From JANOSH01 sp031415695 (GTDB lineage Bacteria > Actinomycetota > Acidimicrobiia > Acidimicrobiales > Ilumatobacteraceae), in NCBI GenBank assembly GCA_031415695.1, contig JANOSH010000035.1, forward strand, positions 1-9,192: 9,192 nucleotides of DNA. Reading direction: 5' to 3'. A model generated the notes under the pieces. The model did not search any database. It worked only from the letters and a program-made list of their open reading frames with translations, and was not told where the DNA came from. How positions within the stretch are numbered: position 1 is the stretch's first letter; every line of letters starts with the position of its first letter. Of this stretch, positions 1 through 6,436 are shown piece after piece. Position numbers and translations under genes: made by a program.

Positions 1-90
1 ACAGGCGTCTACGAGGGTCTACAGGAGTCTTGATCGACGTGATAGAAACAGGCTCTGAGCAGCCGCAATAGTCTGCCAGCGCCTACGAGA
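1..90. repeat. short direct repeats next to the broken tRNA
   Basis: ACAGGCGTCT (1-10) and ACAGGAGTCT (21-30) are a near-exact direct repeat with a 20-bp period. Related GTCTACGAG (7-15), GTCTACAGG (17-25) and GCCTACGAG (81-89) words also occur. No convincing gene is visible in 1-106. If the truncated tRNA at 107-154 is an attachment site, these repeats lie where arm-type binding sites of an integrase could sit, but nothing here proves this. The repeat is visible; the role is a guess. Confidence 0.3.
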
Positions 91-106
91 GCAGACGATG
101 ACCGTA

Positions 107-154
107 GGGCTCATAACCCGAAGGTCACAGGTTCAAATCCTGTCCCCGCCACCA
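107..154 (+). tRNA. partial tRNA-Met(CAT), 3' part only; candidate attachment-site core
   Basis: This stretch carries the anticodon loop CTCATAA with anticodon CAT (112-114), a variable loop, and a perfect T-arm (ACAGG 127-131, loop TTCAAAT, CCTGT 139-143). The 3' acceptor strand CCCCGCC (144-150), discriminator A and encoded CCA (152-154) follow. The matching 5' acceptor strand GGCGGGG and a D-arm are absent from 1-106, and the anticodon stem already fails at A106 opposite G120. Homology therefore seems to begin at about 107. A tRNA 3' end without its 5' half is the typical product of a tyrosine-recombinase element integrating into a tRNA gene. The intact copy and the integrase would lie left of the window. 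A functional tRNA cannot be made from this copy. An unrelated deletion would look the same. Confidence 0.75.
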
Positions 155-157
155 AAG

Positions 158-184
158 AAAGCCCAGGTCACAGACCTGGGCTTT
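158..184 (+). terminator. intrinsic terminator after the tRNA remnant
   Basis: A perfect 12-bp stem (158-169 with 173-184) closes a 3-nt ACA loop. The descending arm ends in CTTT and is followed by CGTCGTC. It lies 3 nt after the encoded CCA, where a tRNA terminator is expected, and was probably retained together with the tRNA 3' end. Confidence 0.75.
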
Positions 185-221
185 CGTCGTCCTCCGGCTC
201 GTGCTCGCCCAAACCGGCGAT

Positions 222-254
222 TTGTCAACGAGAATTTCCGGCCTTGTCAACGAG
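222..254. repeat. 22-bp-spaced repeat of TTGTCAACGAG
   Basis: TTGTCAACGAG occurs exactly at 222-232 and 244-254, giving a 22-bp period. Evenly spaced repeats of about 20 bp are typical of the multiple transposase-binding sites at the ends of IS21-type elements, so this may be the end of a lost insertion sequence. No transposase of that type is present. The rest of 185-396 holds no gene I can support. Confidence 0.35.
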
Positions 255-286
255 GCCCCTCTGACCCCGAAAAATTCCTGGGCAAA

Positions 287-300
287 AACCCGAAGGTCAC
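287..300 (+). repeat. 14-bp copy of the tRNA-Met anticodon/variable-loop sequence
   Basis: AACCCGAAGGTCAC at 287-300 is identical to 115-128 inside the tRNA remnant. A shorter form, AACCCGAAG, recurs at 342-350. An exact 14-bp match within 200 bp is unlikely by chance. It could be a second, degenerate attachment core or the trace of a second tRNA-targeted insertion. There is no cloverleaf around it. Confidence 0.45.
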
Positions 301-420
301 CAGGGCTGCGGCCCTTCGCTCGCCAGGCGGGCGAGGACGAAAACCCGAAGCTCAGCGCCGCGCAGACGACCGCGATACTTGGACGACGCATAGACGATGT
401 GCCGGGTCCGCGCGAGCGCG

Positions 421-590
421 ATAGCAGAGCGGCGGAGGTCTCAGAAGTACCCCGAGGAGTTGCGCGAGCAGGCGGTGCGGATAGTGCTGGAGATCCGGGA
501 ACGGACCGGTGAGCGTCACGGCGCGGTCACTCGGGTCGCCAAACAGTGGGCGTCGGTGCCGAGCCGTTGCGCGGTTGGGTGAACGGGATA
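421..590 (+). pseudogene. frameshifted remnant of an IS3-type transposase OrfA
   Basis: The frame that opens upstream at 397 reads ...RRSQKYPEELREQAVRI... and then ...GAVTRVAKQ. This is the pattern of the N-terminal helix-turn-helix region of IS3-family OrfA proteins. After the codons AAA CAG (541-546) the expected reading continues only in the next frame, where 549 onward gives GVGAEPLRGWVNGI. One base has therefore been lost near 547. The original frame stops at 580-582. No OrfB, catalytic DDE domain or clear terminal inverted repeat is present. The remnant ends within a few bases of the 3' end of the convergent lipoprotein gene. It is a dead fragment, and its exact borders are uncertain. 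Confidence 0.65.
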
Positions 591-607
591 TCGATGAGCC
601 GAATCCT

Positions 608-1729
608 TCAGCTGTATGGACATCTGGCGTCGGGATGCCAATCAGGGAACCAGTCGTAGGCGACTCCGGGGGTTGTGAGTTCGATGATGCCGCCCGTCCC
701 TTCGGTAGCGTCGACAGCAGCGAGAACGAGACCCCCGGCGAACGGGCCAGAGGTGTCGGGGTCGGTGTCGGTCGTCCAGACGAGGCACGCCTTACCAGGG
801 GCGGCTGAAGGGGTCGACCACGCTGGCGGCCAATGATCGTTCGACGGGCTACGACTGATCAGTTTCGGTACAGTCGTCCGTATCGGATTGGCGTCGATCA
901 GTTCGACGACGTAGATCTGCTCATCCCAGTCCGCCGCCTCTCCGGTGTACCCGGTCGGGGACGAGACGAATGCGATTCTGCTGGTTCCCGGTTCGGCCGA
1001 TGCCTCTGATGCGTTGGCCAGATCCGATGGGTGATCAGCCGGCCCGAGCAGGATTGGACGGTCGTTTGTGCCGACCGGATCGATCGCCCGGAGCTCGGTC
1101 CGTGATCCCTCGCCGACGAACTCTCCGCTGGTGTATACAACGACCGTCGAGGTGCCTATGCGCGACCATGCAGGCCAGCTGCCTTTTATCAAGCGGCGGT
1201 CTGTGCCGCTGGCGAGGTCGAGGATGTGAATGAAGCCGTTGTCGGTGTGCGCCAGCTGCGTGCCATCCGGCGACCATGTCAGCCCGGTAAACGAAAACTC
1301 GTCGGTGGAGTGCCGCATCGTTGCGTTGGTGCCGTCCCGGGCGGCTGTCCACACCTGCGAGGTCGTGCCGTCCAGCGTCCGGATGAAGGCGAGTTGGTCG
1401 CCGTCTGGTGACCATCGCGGTTCGAGCAGCGATCCGGGGCTGTCTGTGAGCTGGGTCACCTCTGTGCCGTCGGGGTTGACGGCGTACAGTTCGAAGTCGG
1501 GTATCTCAGTTTCAGCGTCGGCCGGGGGATCATCGTGTCGATTCGAGCTGAACAGGATCGTTCCAGGTTGCGCTGCCGTGGTGAACATCGGTCCGGCAGT
1601 TGACACAGTCGTATTCGCGCCACGCGGCGAGCCCCCATCGTCGCTGCAACCGACGAGCAACAGGGCGACGATCACAGCCACGTTTGCTCGCACACTCGAT
1701 TGTCGCGTGGTGCCTGCGCAGCGGTTCAT
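608..1729 (-). CDS. secreted TolB-like beta-propeller lipoprotein
   Basis: The product is 373 residues. It opens with a lipoprotein signal: basic N-terminus, hydrophobic stretch at about 13-26, and lipobox LVGC with the modified Cys at 28. It is probably anchored on the outer face of the cytoplasmic membrane. A low-complexity Thr/Ser linker is followed by TolB/PD40-like propeller blades. These carry WSPDG motifs at about 106-110 and 152-156 with strands such as QLAFIR and QLAHT, and degenerate blades (PAWS, DWHPD) up to the end. Proteins of this type usually act as binding scaffolds; no catalytic residues are recognised. I chose the ATG at 1729 because AAGGAG lies 10 nt upstream and the signal peptide then starts directly. 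A GTG at 1780 would add 17 residues. The gene lies 67 bp downstream of sodC on the same strand, so the two may be cotranscribed. The 3' end abuts the transposase remnant. Confidence 0.8.
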   Translation of the reverse strand: MNRCAGTTRQSSVRANVAVIVALLLVGCSDDGGSPRGANTTVSTAGPMFTTAAQPGTILFSSNRHDDPPADAETEIPDFELYAVNPDGTEVTQLTDSPGSLLEPRWSPDGDQLAFIRTLDGTTSQVWTAARDGTNATMRHSTDEFSFTGLTWSPDGTQLAHTDNGFIHILDLASGTDRRLIKGSWPAWSRIGTSTVVVYTSGEFVGEGSRTELRAIDPVGTNDRPILLGPADHPSDLANASEASAEPGTSRIAFVSSPTGYTGEAADWDEQIYVVELIDANPIRTTVPKLISRSPSNDHWPPAWSTPSAAPGKACLVWTTDTDPDTSGPFAGGLVLAAVDATEGTGGIIELTTPGVAYDWFPDWHPDARCPYS

Positions 1730-1760
1730 GCAAGGCAGGCTCCTTGCATCGGGAGACCGG

Positions 1761-1796
1761 CTCGACTTTCCTCGGGGCACCGGTCGGCGGGTCGAG
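1761..1796 (-). other. possible weak hairpin between sodC and the lipoprotein gene
   Basis: CTCGAC (1761-1766) and GTCGAG (1791-1796) form a 6-bp stem around a 24-nt GC-rich loop, directly after the sodC stop. A competing stem pairs GACCGG (1755-1760) with CCGGTC (1781-1786). There is no T tract, so it might attenuate or stabilise the transcript rather than end it. Low support. Confidence 0.2.
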
Positions 1797-2339
1797 TCAC
1801 CCGGGAACGATCACGCCGCACGCGATGCGTCCGCCGCTGTTGCCGGTTGGGTCGGTGACGAGGTCGTCCTCGGCGGCGTGGATCACGATTGCGCTCCCGT
1901 TCGTATCGAACACGGTCAGGGGTCCTTGCGCAACGGTAGCTGCCTCGGTGGTTGCGTTGAGACGGCCCTGCCCGGCGTTATTGACGATCAGGTTTGGGAG
2001 GTCCCCGGCGTGCGACCCGTGGACTGCGCCGAGTGGGTTGTGATGGGCGCCGGCGGCCGCGAAGGTCGGGGTGCACAGACCGGTGTTGTGGATGTGAATC
2101 CCGTGACGACCTTCGGTGAGGCCCGAAACCTTAACGTTGACGTGTACTCGCCCGGATGCGTCCTGGGTGAGGCGGGCGGTTCCGACGACGTTGCCTGTTG
2201 TGTCGTGCAGCGTTGCAGTGGCGTGTACCGCGCCGTGGTCGGACGCGCTGGCGAGCGACGAGGCGGTTACACCGATGGCGGCGATCCCGGCGAGAACGGC
2301 GGCCGGGATGATGACGAGGCGATTGCGGAGGATGTTCAT
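1797..2339 (-). CDS. sodC: exported Cu/Zn superoxide dismutase
   Basis: The 180-residue protein dismutates superoxide to oxygen and hydrogen peroxide outside the cytoplasm. An N-terminal signal or anchor covers about residues 5-32 (basic MNILRNR, then a hydrophobic run ending LASA). The Cu/Zn SOD fold follows with all metal ligands visible: HIH (H82, H84), the bridging H99 in AGAHHNP, H107, H110 and D113 in HGSHAGDLPN, and H154 in VIHA. The active-site arginine is R171 in GNSGGR, and Cys89 and Cys174 can form the family's disulfide. No key residue is missing. The ATG at 2339 has AGGAG 6 nt upstream. The gene is transcribed away from the ECF sigma operon. Its leader is shared with the membrane-protein gene at 8403, pointing to control by the neighbouring sigma factor. 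The family assignment is firm; the regulation is inferred. Confidence 0.95.
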   Translation of the reverse strand: MNILRNRLVIIPAAVLAGIAAIGVTASSLASASDHGAVHATATLHDTTGNVVGTARLTQDASGRVHVNVKVSGLTEGRHGIHIHNTGLCTPTFAAAGAHHNPLGAVHGSHAGDLPNLIVNNAGQGRLNATTEAATVAQGPLTVFDTNGSAIVIHAAEDDLVTDPTGNSGGRIACGVIVPG

Positions 2340-2416
2340 GGTGTGCTCCTGGCTGTTGTAACGGTTGACGTGTACATGACCTCTGTCGCGTCGGAGGCCG
2401 CAATCGGTTCTGACCT
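2337..2416 (-). repeat. leader/promoter repeat, copy A (upstream of sodC)
   Basis: This 80-nt stretch aligns without gaps to 8401-8480, with 64 identities by hand count. It spans the start codon, the AGGAG ribosome binding site, the untranslated leader and the promoter elements. The most conserved blocks are the leader around CAGCCAGGAGC, CACGTCAA, and the -10 region CGCGACAGAG. The genes that follow are unrelated, so only the regulatory DNA has been duplicated or kept. Confidence 0.85.
2382..2410 (-). promoter_or_regulatory. predicted ECF-type promoter of sodC
   Basis: On the minus strand, GAACCG (2410-2405) matches the GAAC core of ECF sigma -35 elements. After a 17-nt spacer comes GACAGA (2387-2382). 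Transcription would start near 2375, leaving a leader of about 36 nt that contains AGGAG. The same hexamers and spacing occur at 8474-8446. The motif is seen; its use by the adjacent sigma factor is inferred. Confidence 0.55.
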
Positions 2417-2463
2417 CGGTTCACCCTGATGAGTTGATGATCGTGATCGTTGGCAGAGGCGAC

Positions 2464-2487
2464 ATCCGTCTAATGACGGATTCCGTC
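2464..2487. promoter_or_regulatory. overlapping inverted repeats in the sodC-sigma intergenic region
   Basis: ATCCGTC (2464-2470), TAAT, GACGGAT (2475-2481) is a perfect 7-bp inverted repeat. GACGGA (2475-2480) is also a perfect inverted repeat with TCCGTC (2482-2487) around one T. Three alternating half-sites suit an operator for a dimeric regulator, or two mutually exclusive hairpins. It lies about 31 bp upstream of the sigma gene's -35 element. No regulator can be named. Confidence 0.4.
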
Positions 2488-2517
2488 GTCATGAGTACCG
2501 ACGATCGCGAGGTTTGT

Positions 2518-2546
2518 GAACCGATCGGCATGATCGATGGCACAGT
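2518..2546 (+). promoter_or_regulatory. predicted autoregulated promoter of the first ECF sigma gene
   Basis: GAACCG (2518-2523), a 17-nt spacer and CACAGT (2541-2546) share hexamer and spacing with the sodC promoter on the other strand. Transcription would begin at about 2552, exactly on the inner ATG. This predicts a leaderless mRNA and explains why no ribosome binding site is visible. Confidence 0.5.
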
Positions 2547-2551
2547 TGGGT

Positions 2552-3094
2552 ATGTCCGCCGAGACGTTCGATCGACGAAGTGACGCCGAGCTCGTCGCCG
2601 CGATCATCGAGCATGACCGCGGCGCGTTACGCGAACTCCATGCACGGCACGAGGCGTGGCTGACGACCCGCCTGAACTATCGGTGCGCTGACCGCAACGT
2701 TGTCGAGGAGGCCGTTCAGGACACGTTCGTCACGATCTGGGTCAGCGCCGCCAAATATGACAGCAGAGGGGCTGTCGGCGCGTGGATCTGGGGCATTGGC
2801 ATCCGCAAGCTGTTGCACCTCGTGCGTCCGCGGCGACCGTTGCTCGACCGGCTGATCGCCCAACGGCCAGCCGACGCGCTCTCGGCCGAGGACGAATTGC
2901 TCGTACGGATAGAACACGGCGACGTCGGCGCGGCGTTGCACGGGTTGTCACCCGAGCTACGCGCCGTCGTGCAGGCAACGGTGCTCGACGGGCTGACCTG
3001 TCGCGAAGCGGGACGGCTGTTGGGTATCCCTTCTGGAACAGTCAAGACACGAGTGATGCGGGCCAAATTCGAGTTACGGGAGTCGCTGTTATGA
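2552..3094 (+). CDS. ECF-family RNA polymerase sigma factor (first copy, complete)
   Basis: This is an alternative sigma factor of about 180 residues that redirects RNA polymerase to stress promoters. Region 2 covers about residues 10-90, with DAELVAAI, the core-binding EEAVQDTF helix (52-59) and the promoter-melting AWIWG...RKLLHLVR segment (77-91). A linker follows. Region 4 runs from about 130 to 175 (LSPELRAVV, then a helix-turn-helix ending SGTVKTRVMRA) and reads the -35 element. I prefer the ATG at 2552, the position homologous to the start of the second sigma copy and matching a leaderless promoter. An ATG at 2537 would add five residues but lies inside the predicted promoter. The stop overlaps the anti-sigma start (ATGA, 3091-3094). 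Length is normal for the family. I do not assign an ECF group. Confidence 0.92.
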   Translation: MSAETFDRRSDAELVAAIIEHDRGALRELHARHEAWLTTRLNYRCADRNVVEEAVQDTFVTIWVSAAKYDSRGAVGAWIWGIGIRKLLHLVRPRRPLLDRLIAQRPADALSAEDELLVRIEHGDVGAALHGLSPELRAVVQATVLDGLTCREAGRLLGIPSGTVKTRVMRAKFELRESLL

Positions 3095-3933
3095 CAATGT
3101 CGGACGAATGGCATCTGAGCGATGTTGACCTCGGGCGCTACAGCGCGCTCGCGATGCGCACGTTCGAACTGGCATCGGTCGAGTCTCATCTCATGGCGTG
3201 CGCCCGCTGTCGAGCCGCGCTTCCGGACAATCGACCCGCGTCGCCCGCCACAGGCTACGGGCGCGACGTGGCCTGGGATCGGATCGCCGAACGCATCGAT
3301 CGGTCGCGGTTCTCGCGGGGGGTGCATCGCTCGGTGTTTCGATTCAGTTTCGCCAGCCCTGAATTGCTTGCCACAACGCTCGGCCTCGCTGCAGCCCTTG
3401 TCTTCGTCGTCGGTGTCGTCGCGTTGAGCGCGCAGTCGCGTAGCGTCCCGGTACTGCTCGCCCTCGCGCCGCTGCTGCCGGTCTGTGGAGCGGTGTTGGC
3501 CTATCGGCCCGCCGCTGACCCAGTCGGCGCGATGGCGAGCGCCACTCCGTTCGCCTCGGGCAGATTGCCGCTGATCCGCGCCGTCTACGCGTCGTCCATC
3601 TCATTTGCCGCTGGAGTTGTCGCGACCGCACTGGTACCCGACGGACGAAGCACGCTCATCCTCTGGCTGTTGCCCGGGCTTGCGTTCACCGCCATCGTCC
3701 TCGCCGTTGGCACATGGATCGACCCGTCCAGCGCCGCGTTCGGCTTGACTGTCACATGGGTCGGCGCAGTAGGTCTGTGGGCCGCCCGCCGACAGGTCTT
3801 CGACGGCGAGGCCCTTCGTGAACTGCTGATCGACCGCCCGGCGGTTCAGGCAACGTTTCTCACCGCCGCGGTTCTTGGCGGGTTGATATGCGTCGCCCGC
3901 CGAGACACGCTCCCGAACTGGAGGACAAAATGA
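3091..3933 (+). CDS. membrane anti-sigma factor with an N-terminal zinc-binding domain
   Basis: The 280-residue product should bind and silence the sigma factor encoded just upstream. The N-terminus has the ZAS zinc motif H8-x24-H33-x3-C37-x2-C40, as in cytoplasmic anti-sigma domains. After a linker there are about six hydrophobic helices (roughly 91-113, 120-138, 165-182, 187-208, 214-231, 251-269). Many anti-sigma factors have one membrane helix, so a six-helix body is large and may itself be the sensor. The ATG at 3091 is preceded by GGGAG and overlaps the sigma stop by 4 bp. The stop likewise overlaps the ABC ATPase start. The pairing and the zinc motif are strong; the sensed signal is unknown. 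Confidence 0.85.
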   Translation: MTMSDEWHLSDVDLGRYSALAMRTFELASVESHLMACARCRAALPDNRPASPATGYGRDVAWDRIAERIDRSRFSRGVHRSVFRFSFASPELLATTLGLAAALVFVVGVVALSAQSRSVPVLLALAPLLPVCGAVLAYRPAADPVGAMASATPFASGRLPLIRAVYASSISFAAGVVATALVPDGRSTLILWLLPGLAFTAIVLAVGTWIDPSSAAFGLTVTWVGAVGLWAARRQVFDGEALRELLIDRPAVQATFLTAAVLGGLICVARRDTLPNWRTK

Positions 3934-4784
3934 CCGCCACAATCCAACTCGCCGCTGTACGCAAACACTTCGGCGCGACCGTGGCCGTCGACGGCATCGA
4001 CTGGTCAGCCGACACCGGCGTGATCGGTGTGCTCGGACCGAACGGTGCCGGCAAGACCACACTCTTGCGAATGCTCGCCACCGTGCTCGCCCCCGACGAC
4101 GGCAGCGTCCGCTTGTTCGGCCTCGACCCAGGGCGGCCCAAGGAGCGACTGGCGATCCGCCGGCAGCTCGGCTTTCTCCCCCAGCACGCCGGGCTGTACC
4201 GCAACTTCAGCGCCTTCGATCTCGTCGACTATGTCGCCGTCCTCAAGGAAATCTCCGATCGGGCGCGCCGGCGGGTCGAAGTGCGCCGGGTGCTCGTCGC
4301 CGTCGGGTTGGAAGCCGAGATGCACCGACGGATTCGCACGCTCTCGGGCGGTATGCAGCGCCGGGTCGCGCTCGCCGCAGCGTTGCTCGGCGAGCCGCGC
4401 CTCATCGTGCTCGATGAACCAGCCGCGGGTCTGGATCCCGACCAGCGCCTACGGCTGCGGCACGTGCTTTCCGATGTCGGTTCGAGAGCGACGGTGGTCA
4501 TGTCGACGCATCAGAGCGACGAGGTCGTCGCTCTCTGTCGCCAAGTTGTCGTCATCGAACGCGGCCGCCGACTCTTCGACGGCACACCGGCCGCGCTGAC
4601 GGCGGTCGCCGATGGCCGGGTCTGGGTCGACGATCACCCGCACCCCGACGCGCTGCGCTCATGGGTGACCGGCGATGGAACCGTGCGAAGCATCGGCAGC
4701 CCCCCGCCGGGCGCGCAGATCGTGAGCCCAACCATCGACGATGGCTACCTGCTACTGACCAACGAGATCGGAGCCCACGCATGA
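3930..4784 (+). CDS. ABC transporter ATP-binding protein
   Basis: This 284-residue nucleotide-binding subunit powers a membrane transporter. Visible motifs are Walker A GPNGAGKTT (36-44), the Q-loop Q85 in FLPQH, signature LSGGM (138-142), Walker B LIVLDEP with catalytic E163, the D-loop AGLDP, and the H-loop His194 in MSTHQSDE. About 70 C-terminal residues follow the core. The layout resembles ATPases of ABC-2-like or antibiotic/lipid export systems, but the substrate cannot be read from it. GGAGG at 3920-3924 supports the ATG at 3930, which overlaps the anti-sigma stop (ATGA). The stop overlaps the permease start the same way, so expression should be tied to sigma-factor activity. Confidence 0.93.
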   Translation: MTATIQLAAVRKHFGATVAVDGIDWSADTGVIGVLGPNGAGKTTLLRMLATVLAPDDGSVRLFGLDPGRPKERLAIRRQLGFLPQHAGLYRNFSAFDLVDYVAVLKEISDRARRRVEVRRVLVAVGLEAEMHRRIRTLSGGMQRRVALAAALLGEPRLIVLDEPAAGLDPDQRLRLRHVLSDVGSRATVVMSTHQSDEVVALCRQVVVIERGRRLFDGTPAALTAVADGRVWVDDHPHPDALRSWVTGDGTVRSIGSPPPGAQIVSPTIDDGYLLLTNEIGAHA

Positions 4785-5689
4785 CCACGACCACAAGTGG
4801 CTCGGCCAAGGCCGAGCACGTTTCATTCCGCCCGTTGATTCCGGTCGAGGCCAAACGGCATCTGCGCCGCGCATCGATCTGGATCGGGTTCGTGATCTCG
4901 GCGATCACGATCATGCTCGTGATTTTCGAGTGGGAGGACTCGTGGTCGGGTGATCTTGCCGGCCAGGTGCCGTTGGCGATCATGCCGCTCGCGTTCGGCA
5001 CGTTTATTGCCGGGGTGCTCTGCGGCGGCCGCGACCGGTCGACCGAGCTTCCGGGACTCGCCGAAGAAGCCGCGATCGGCGATAGCGAGCGCGCCCTCGC
5101 CCGACTCGGTGCCCTCACGGTGCCCGTCGTACTCGCCGTCATCCTCGCGATCGCGGCGGCGATTGCATCGCGAATCGAGGGGGGCTTCTCGATCGGCGAA
5201 GCGCCGTGGCGCACCGACACGGCGATACCCGGGCCGCTCGAACTTCTCCAACTACCCCTCGTCGTCGCGCTCGGAGGCGCTATTGGGCTCGCCGCCGGAC
5301 GTTCGACACGCCGCCCCGCGCCGTCGCTGATCATCGGCACGATCGCCACGGTTCTCGCGACGGCCGGTTGGTGGGCGCTAAACATCCCCGGGCTCCACGC
5401 GTTCACCTGGCTCCAGTACCAGCCCCTGCACATCGACCTACCGGCCACGGTCGACCCGGCTTCGTTCCCAGCCGGCTGGTTTGTAACGAGGCCAGGCGAG
5501 TACGACGGTTGGCAGCGGCAGTTGGTTCACCTGCCCACCGTTGCCTGGCACAACATCTACCTGATCGGCCTCATCGGGTTGGCCGCCGGTGCCACCGTAC
5601 GCGAGCAACGTGGCCGACGTCTCGCCCTCGTCGGCGGGTCGGTAGCCGCGATCGGTGCCGTCGCCCAACTCGTCGTCTCACCGTTCTGA
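4781..5689 (+). CDS. membrane permease subunit of the ABC transporter (probable)
   Basis: The 302-residue protein has about seven hydrophobic segments (near 31-50, 62-82, 108-130, 156-174, 181-201, 254-272, 281-300). A large extracytoplasmic-looking loop (about 203-250) is rich in Trp, Tyr and Pro. I recognise no family signature; the role comes from its ATGA overlap with the ATPase gene and its topology. The start at 4781 is fixed by that overlap, and a longer reading from 4661 would run through the ATPase gene. It presumably pairs with the ATPase and with the next membrane protein to form the transporter. Confidence 0.8.
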   Translation: MTTTTSGSAKAEHVSFRPLIPVEAKRHLRRASIWIGFVISAITIMLVIFEWEDSWSGDLAGQVPLAIMPLAFGTFIAGVLCGGRDRSTELPGLAEEAAIGDSERALARLGALTVPVVLAVILAIAAAIASRIEGGFSIGEAPWRTDTAIPGPLELLQLPLVVALGGAIGLAAGRSTRRPAPSLIIGTIATVLATAGWWALNIPGLHAFTWLQYQPLHIDLPATVDPASFPAGWFVTRPGEYDGWQRQLVHLPTVAWHNIYLIGLIGLAAGATVREQRGRRLALVGGSVAAIGAVAQLVVSPF

Positions 5690-5705
5690 CCGCGCCGCGA
5701 CGATC

Positions 5706-6353
5706 ATGCCAACGCCATCGCTCGCGCAGACATCCGCACGGATCGGCTCGACCAGCGACCAGCGACGCGACCTCGTCGCCTGGTTCGCGCCGACATGGCG
5801 ATCGACACGGTGGCTACCAATGGTTGCCGCCGGGCTCACTGTCGCCCTCGTTGGCGGCATTGCCCGTCTCCGAGGAACCACCGCCCCAAACGGACTGCCC
5901 GTGGCCGCCTGCGCGGCGTTCGTTGCCACCGCCGTGCTCGCACTCGACGACCCAGCCCACACCCTCGTTCACGCGACACCGACATCGGCACGCATCCGAC
6001 TCTTGCATCGAATTGCAGTTGCAACACCGCTCGCGATGATCAGCCTTGCGCTCGTCGCTGGCGCGCAACGATGGTTTTTCGAACCGCCGACGAGCCCATC
6101 GCCATCCGCCCTCGCTGTCGCCGCGCTCTTCTCAACCGGAGTCGCAACCAAAGCCCTGGTCACCCGGCGGCGACCCGAACGTGCCGCGGAGACCGGTGCT
6201 GGAGTCGCGCTCGGATGGGCTCTCAGCGGCGTCGCCCTCGTTCCGCAGCTCGCACCAACATCAATCACGATGGCCTGGAGTGAGCACCCATGGCCAGTGC
6301 TCCTCGCCACGCTCGCCGTGGCATTCCTCGCAACCGGGTCACAGGCGGCGTGA
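5706..6353 (+). CDS. hypothetical membrane protein, possible second permease subunit
   Basis: A 215-residue protein with about six hydrophobic helices (near 36-55, 62-80, 101-120, 134-151, 163-181, 196-211) and a basic N-terminal tail. It begins 16 nt after the permease stop on the same strand and is the last gene of the sigma operon. I do not recognise the family. The location suggests a second membrane subunit of the ABC transporter. The ATG at 5706 is preferred; a GTG at 5655 would overlap the permease by 35 nt. No good ribosome binding site is seen for either, so translation may depend on the upstream gene. Confidence 0.72.
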   Translation: MPTPSLAQTSARIGSTSDQRRDLVAWFAPTWRSTRWLPMVAAGLTVALVGGIARLRGTTAPNGLPVAACAAFVATAVLALDDPAHTLVHATPTSARIRLLHRIAVATPLAMISLALVAGAQRWFFEPPTSPSPSALAVAALFSTGVATKALVTRRRPERAAETGAGVALGWALSGVALVPQLAPTSITMAWSEHPWPVLLATLAVAFLATGSQAA

Positions 6354-6354
6354 A

Positions 6355-6400
6355 TCCTCGGGTGGCGCAATCAGCTTGATCAACTCGGTGCATCCGAGGA
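6355..6400. terminator. possible bidirectional hairpin between convergent operons
   Basis: TCCTCGG (6355-6361) and CCGAGGA (6394-6400) form a perfect 7-bp stem in the short gap between the sigma operon and the convergent P450 gene. The loop is long (32 nt) and contains the palindrome TTGATCAA. There is no T tract, so termination is a suggestion from position only. Confidence 0.3.
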
Positions 6401-6436
6401 CCGCTCGACGTCGACGATCCCAGCTTGGGTCGCCAG

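Noticed and set aside
1..154. a complete tRNA gene ending at 154
   Set aside because: No GGCGGGG acceptor strand or D-arm is found upstream and the anticodon stem is broken, so only the 3' part is supported.
1230..2429. 399-residue open frame on the plus strand across sodC and the lipoprotein gene
   Set aside because: It is antisense to sodC, whose metal ligands are all present, and to the propeller lipoprotein. Its translation shows no domain and it arises from high-GC third-position bias.
4552..5448. 298-residue open frame on the minus strand over the ATPase/permease junction
   Set aside because: It is antisense to a tightly overlapping operon and its translation is low-complexity Arg/Ser/Pro sequence.
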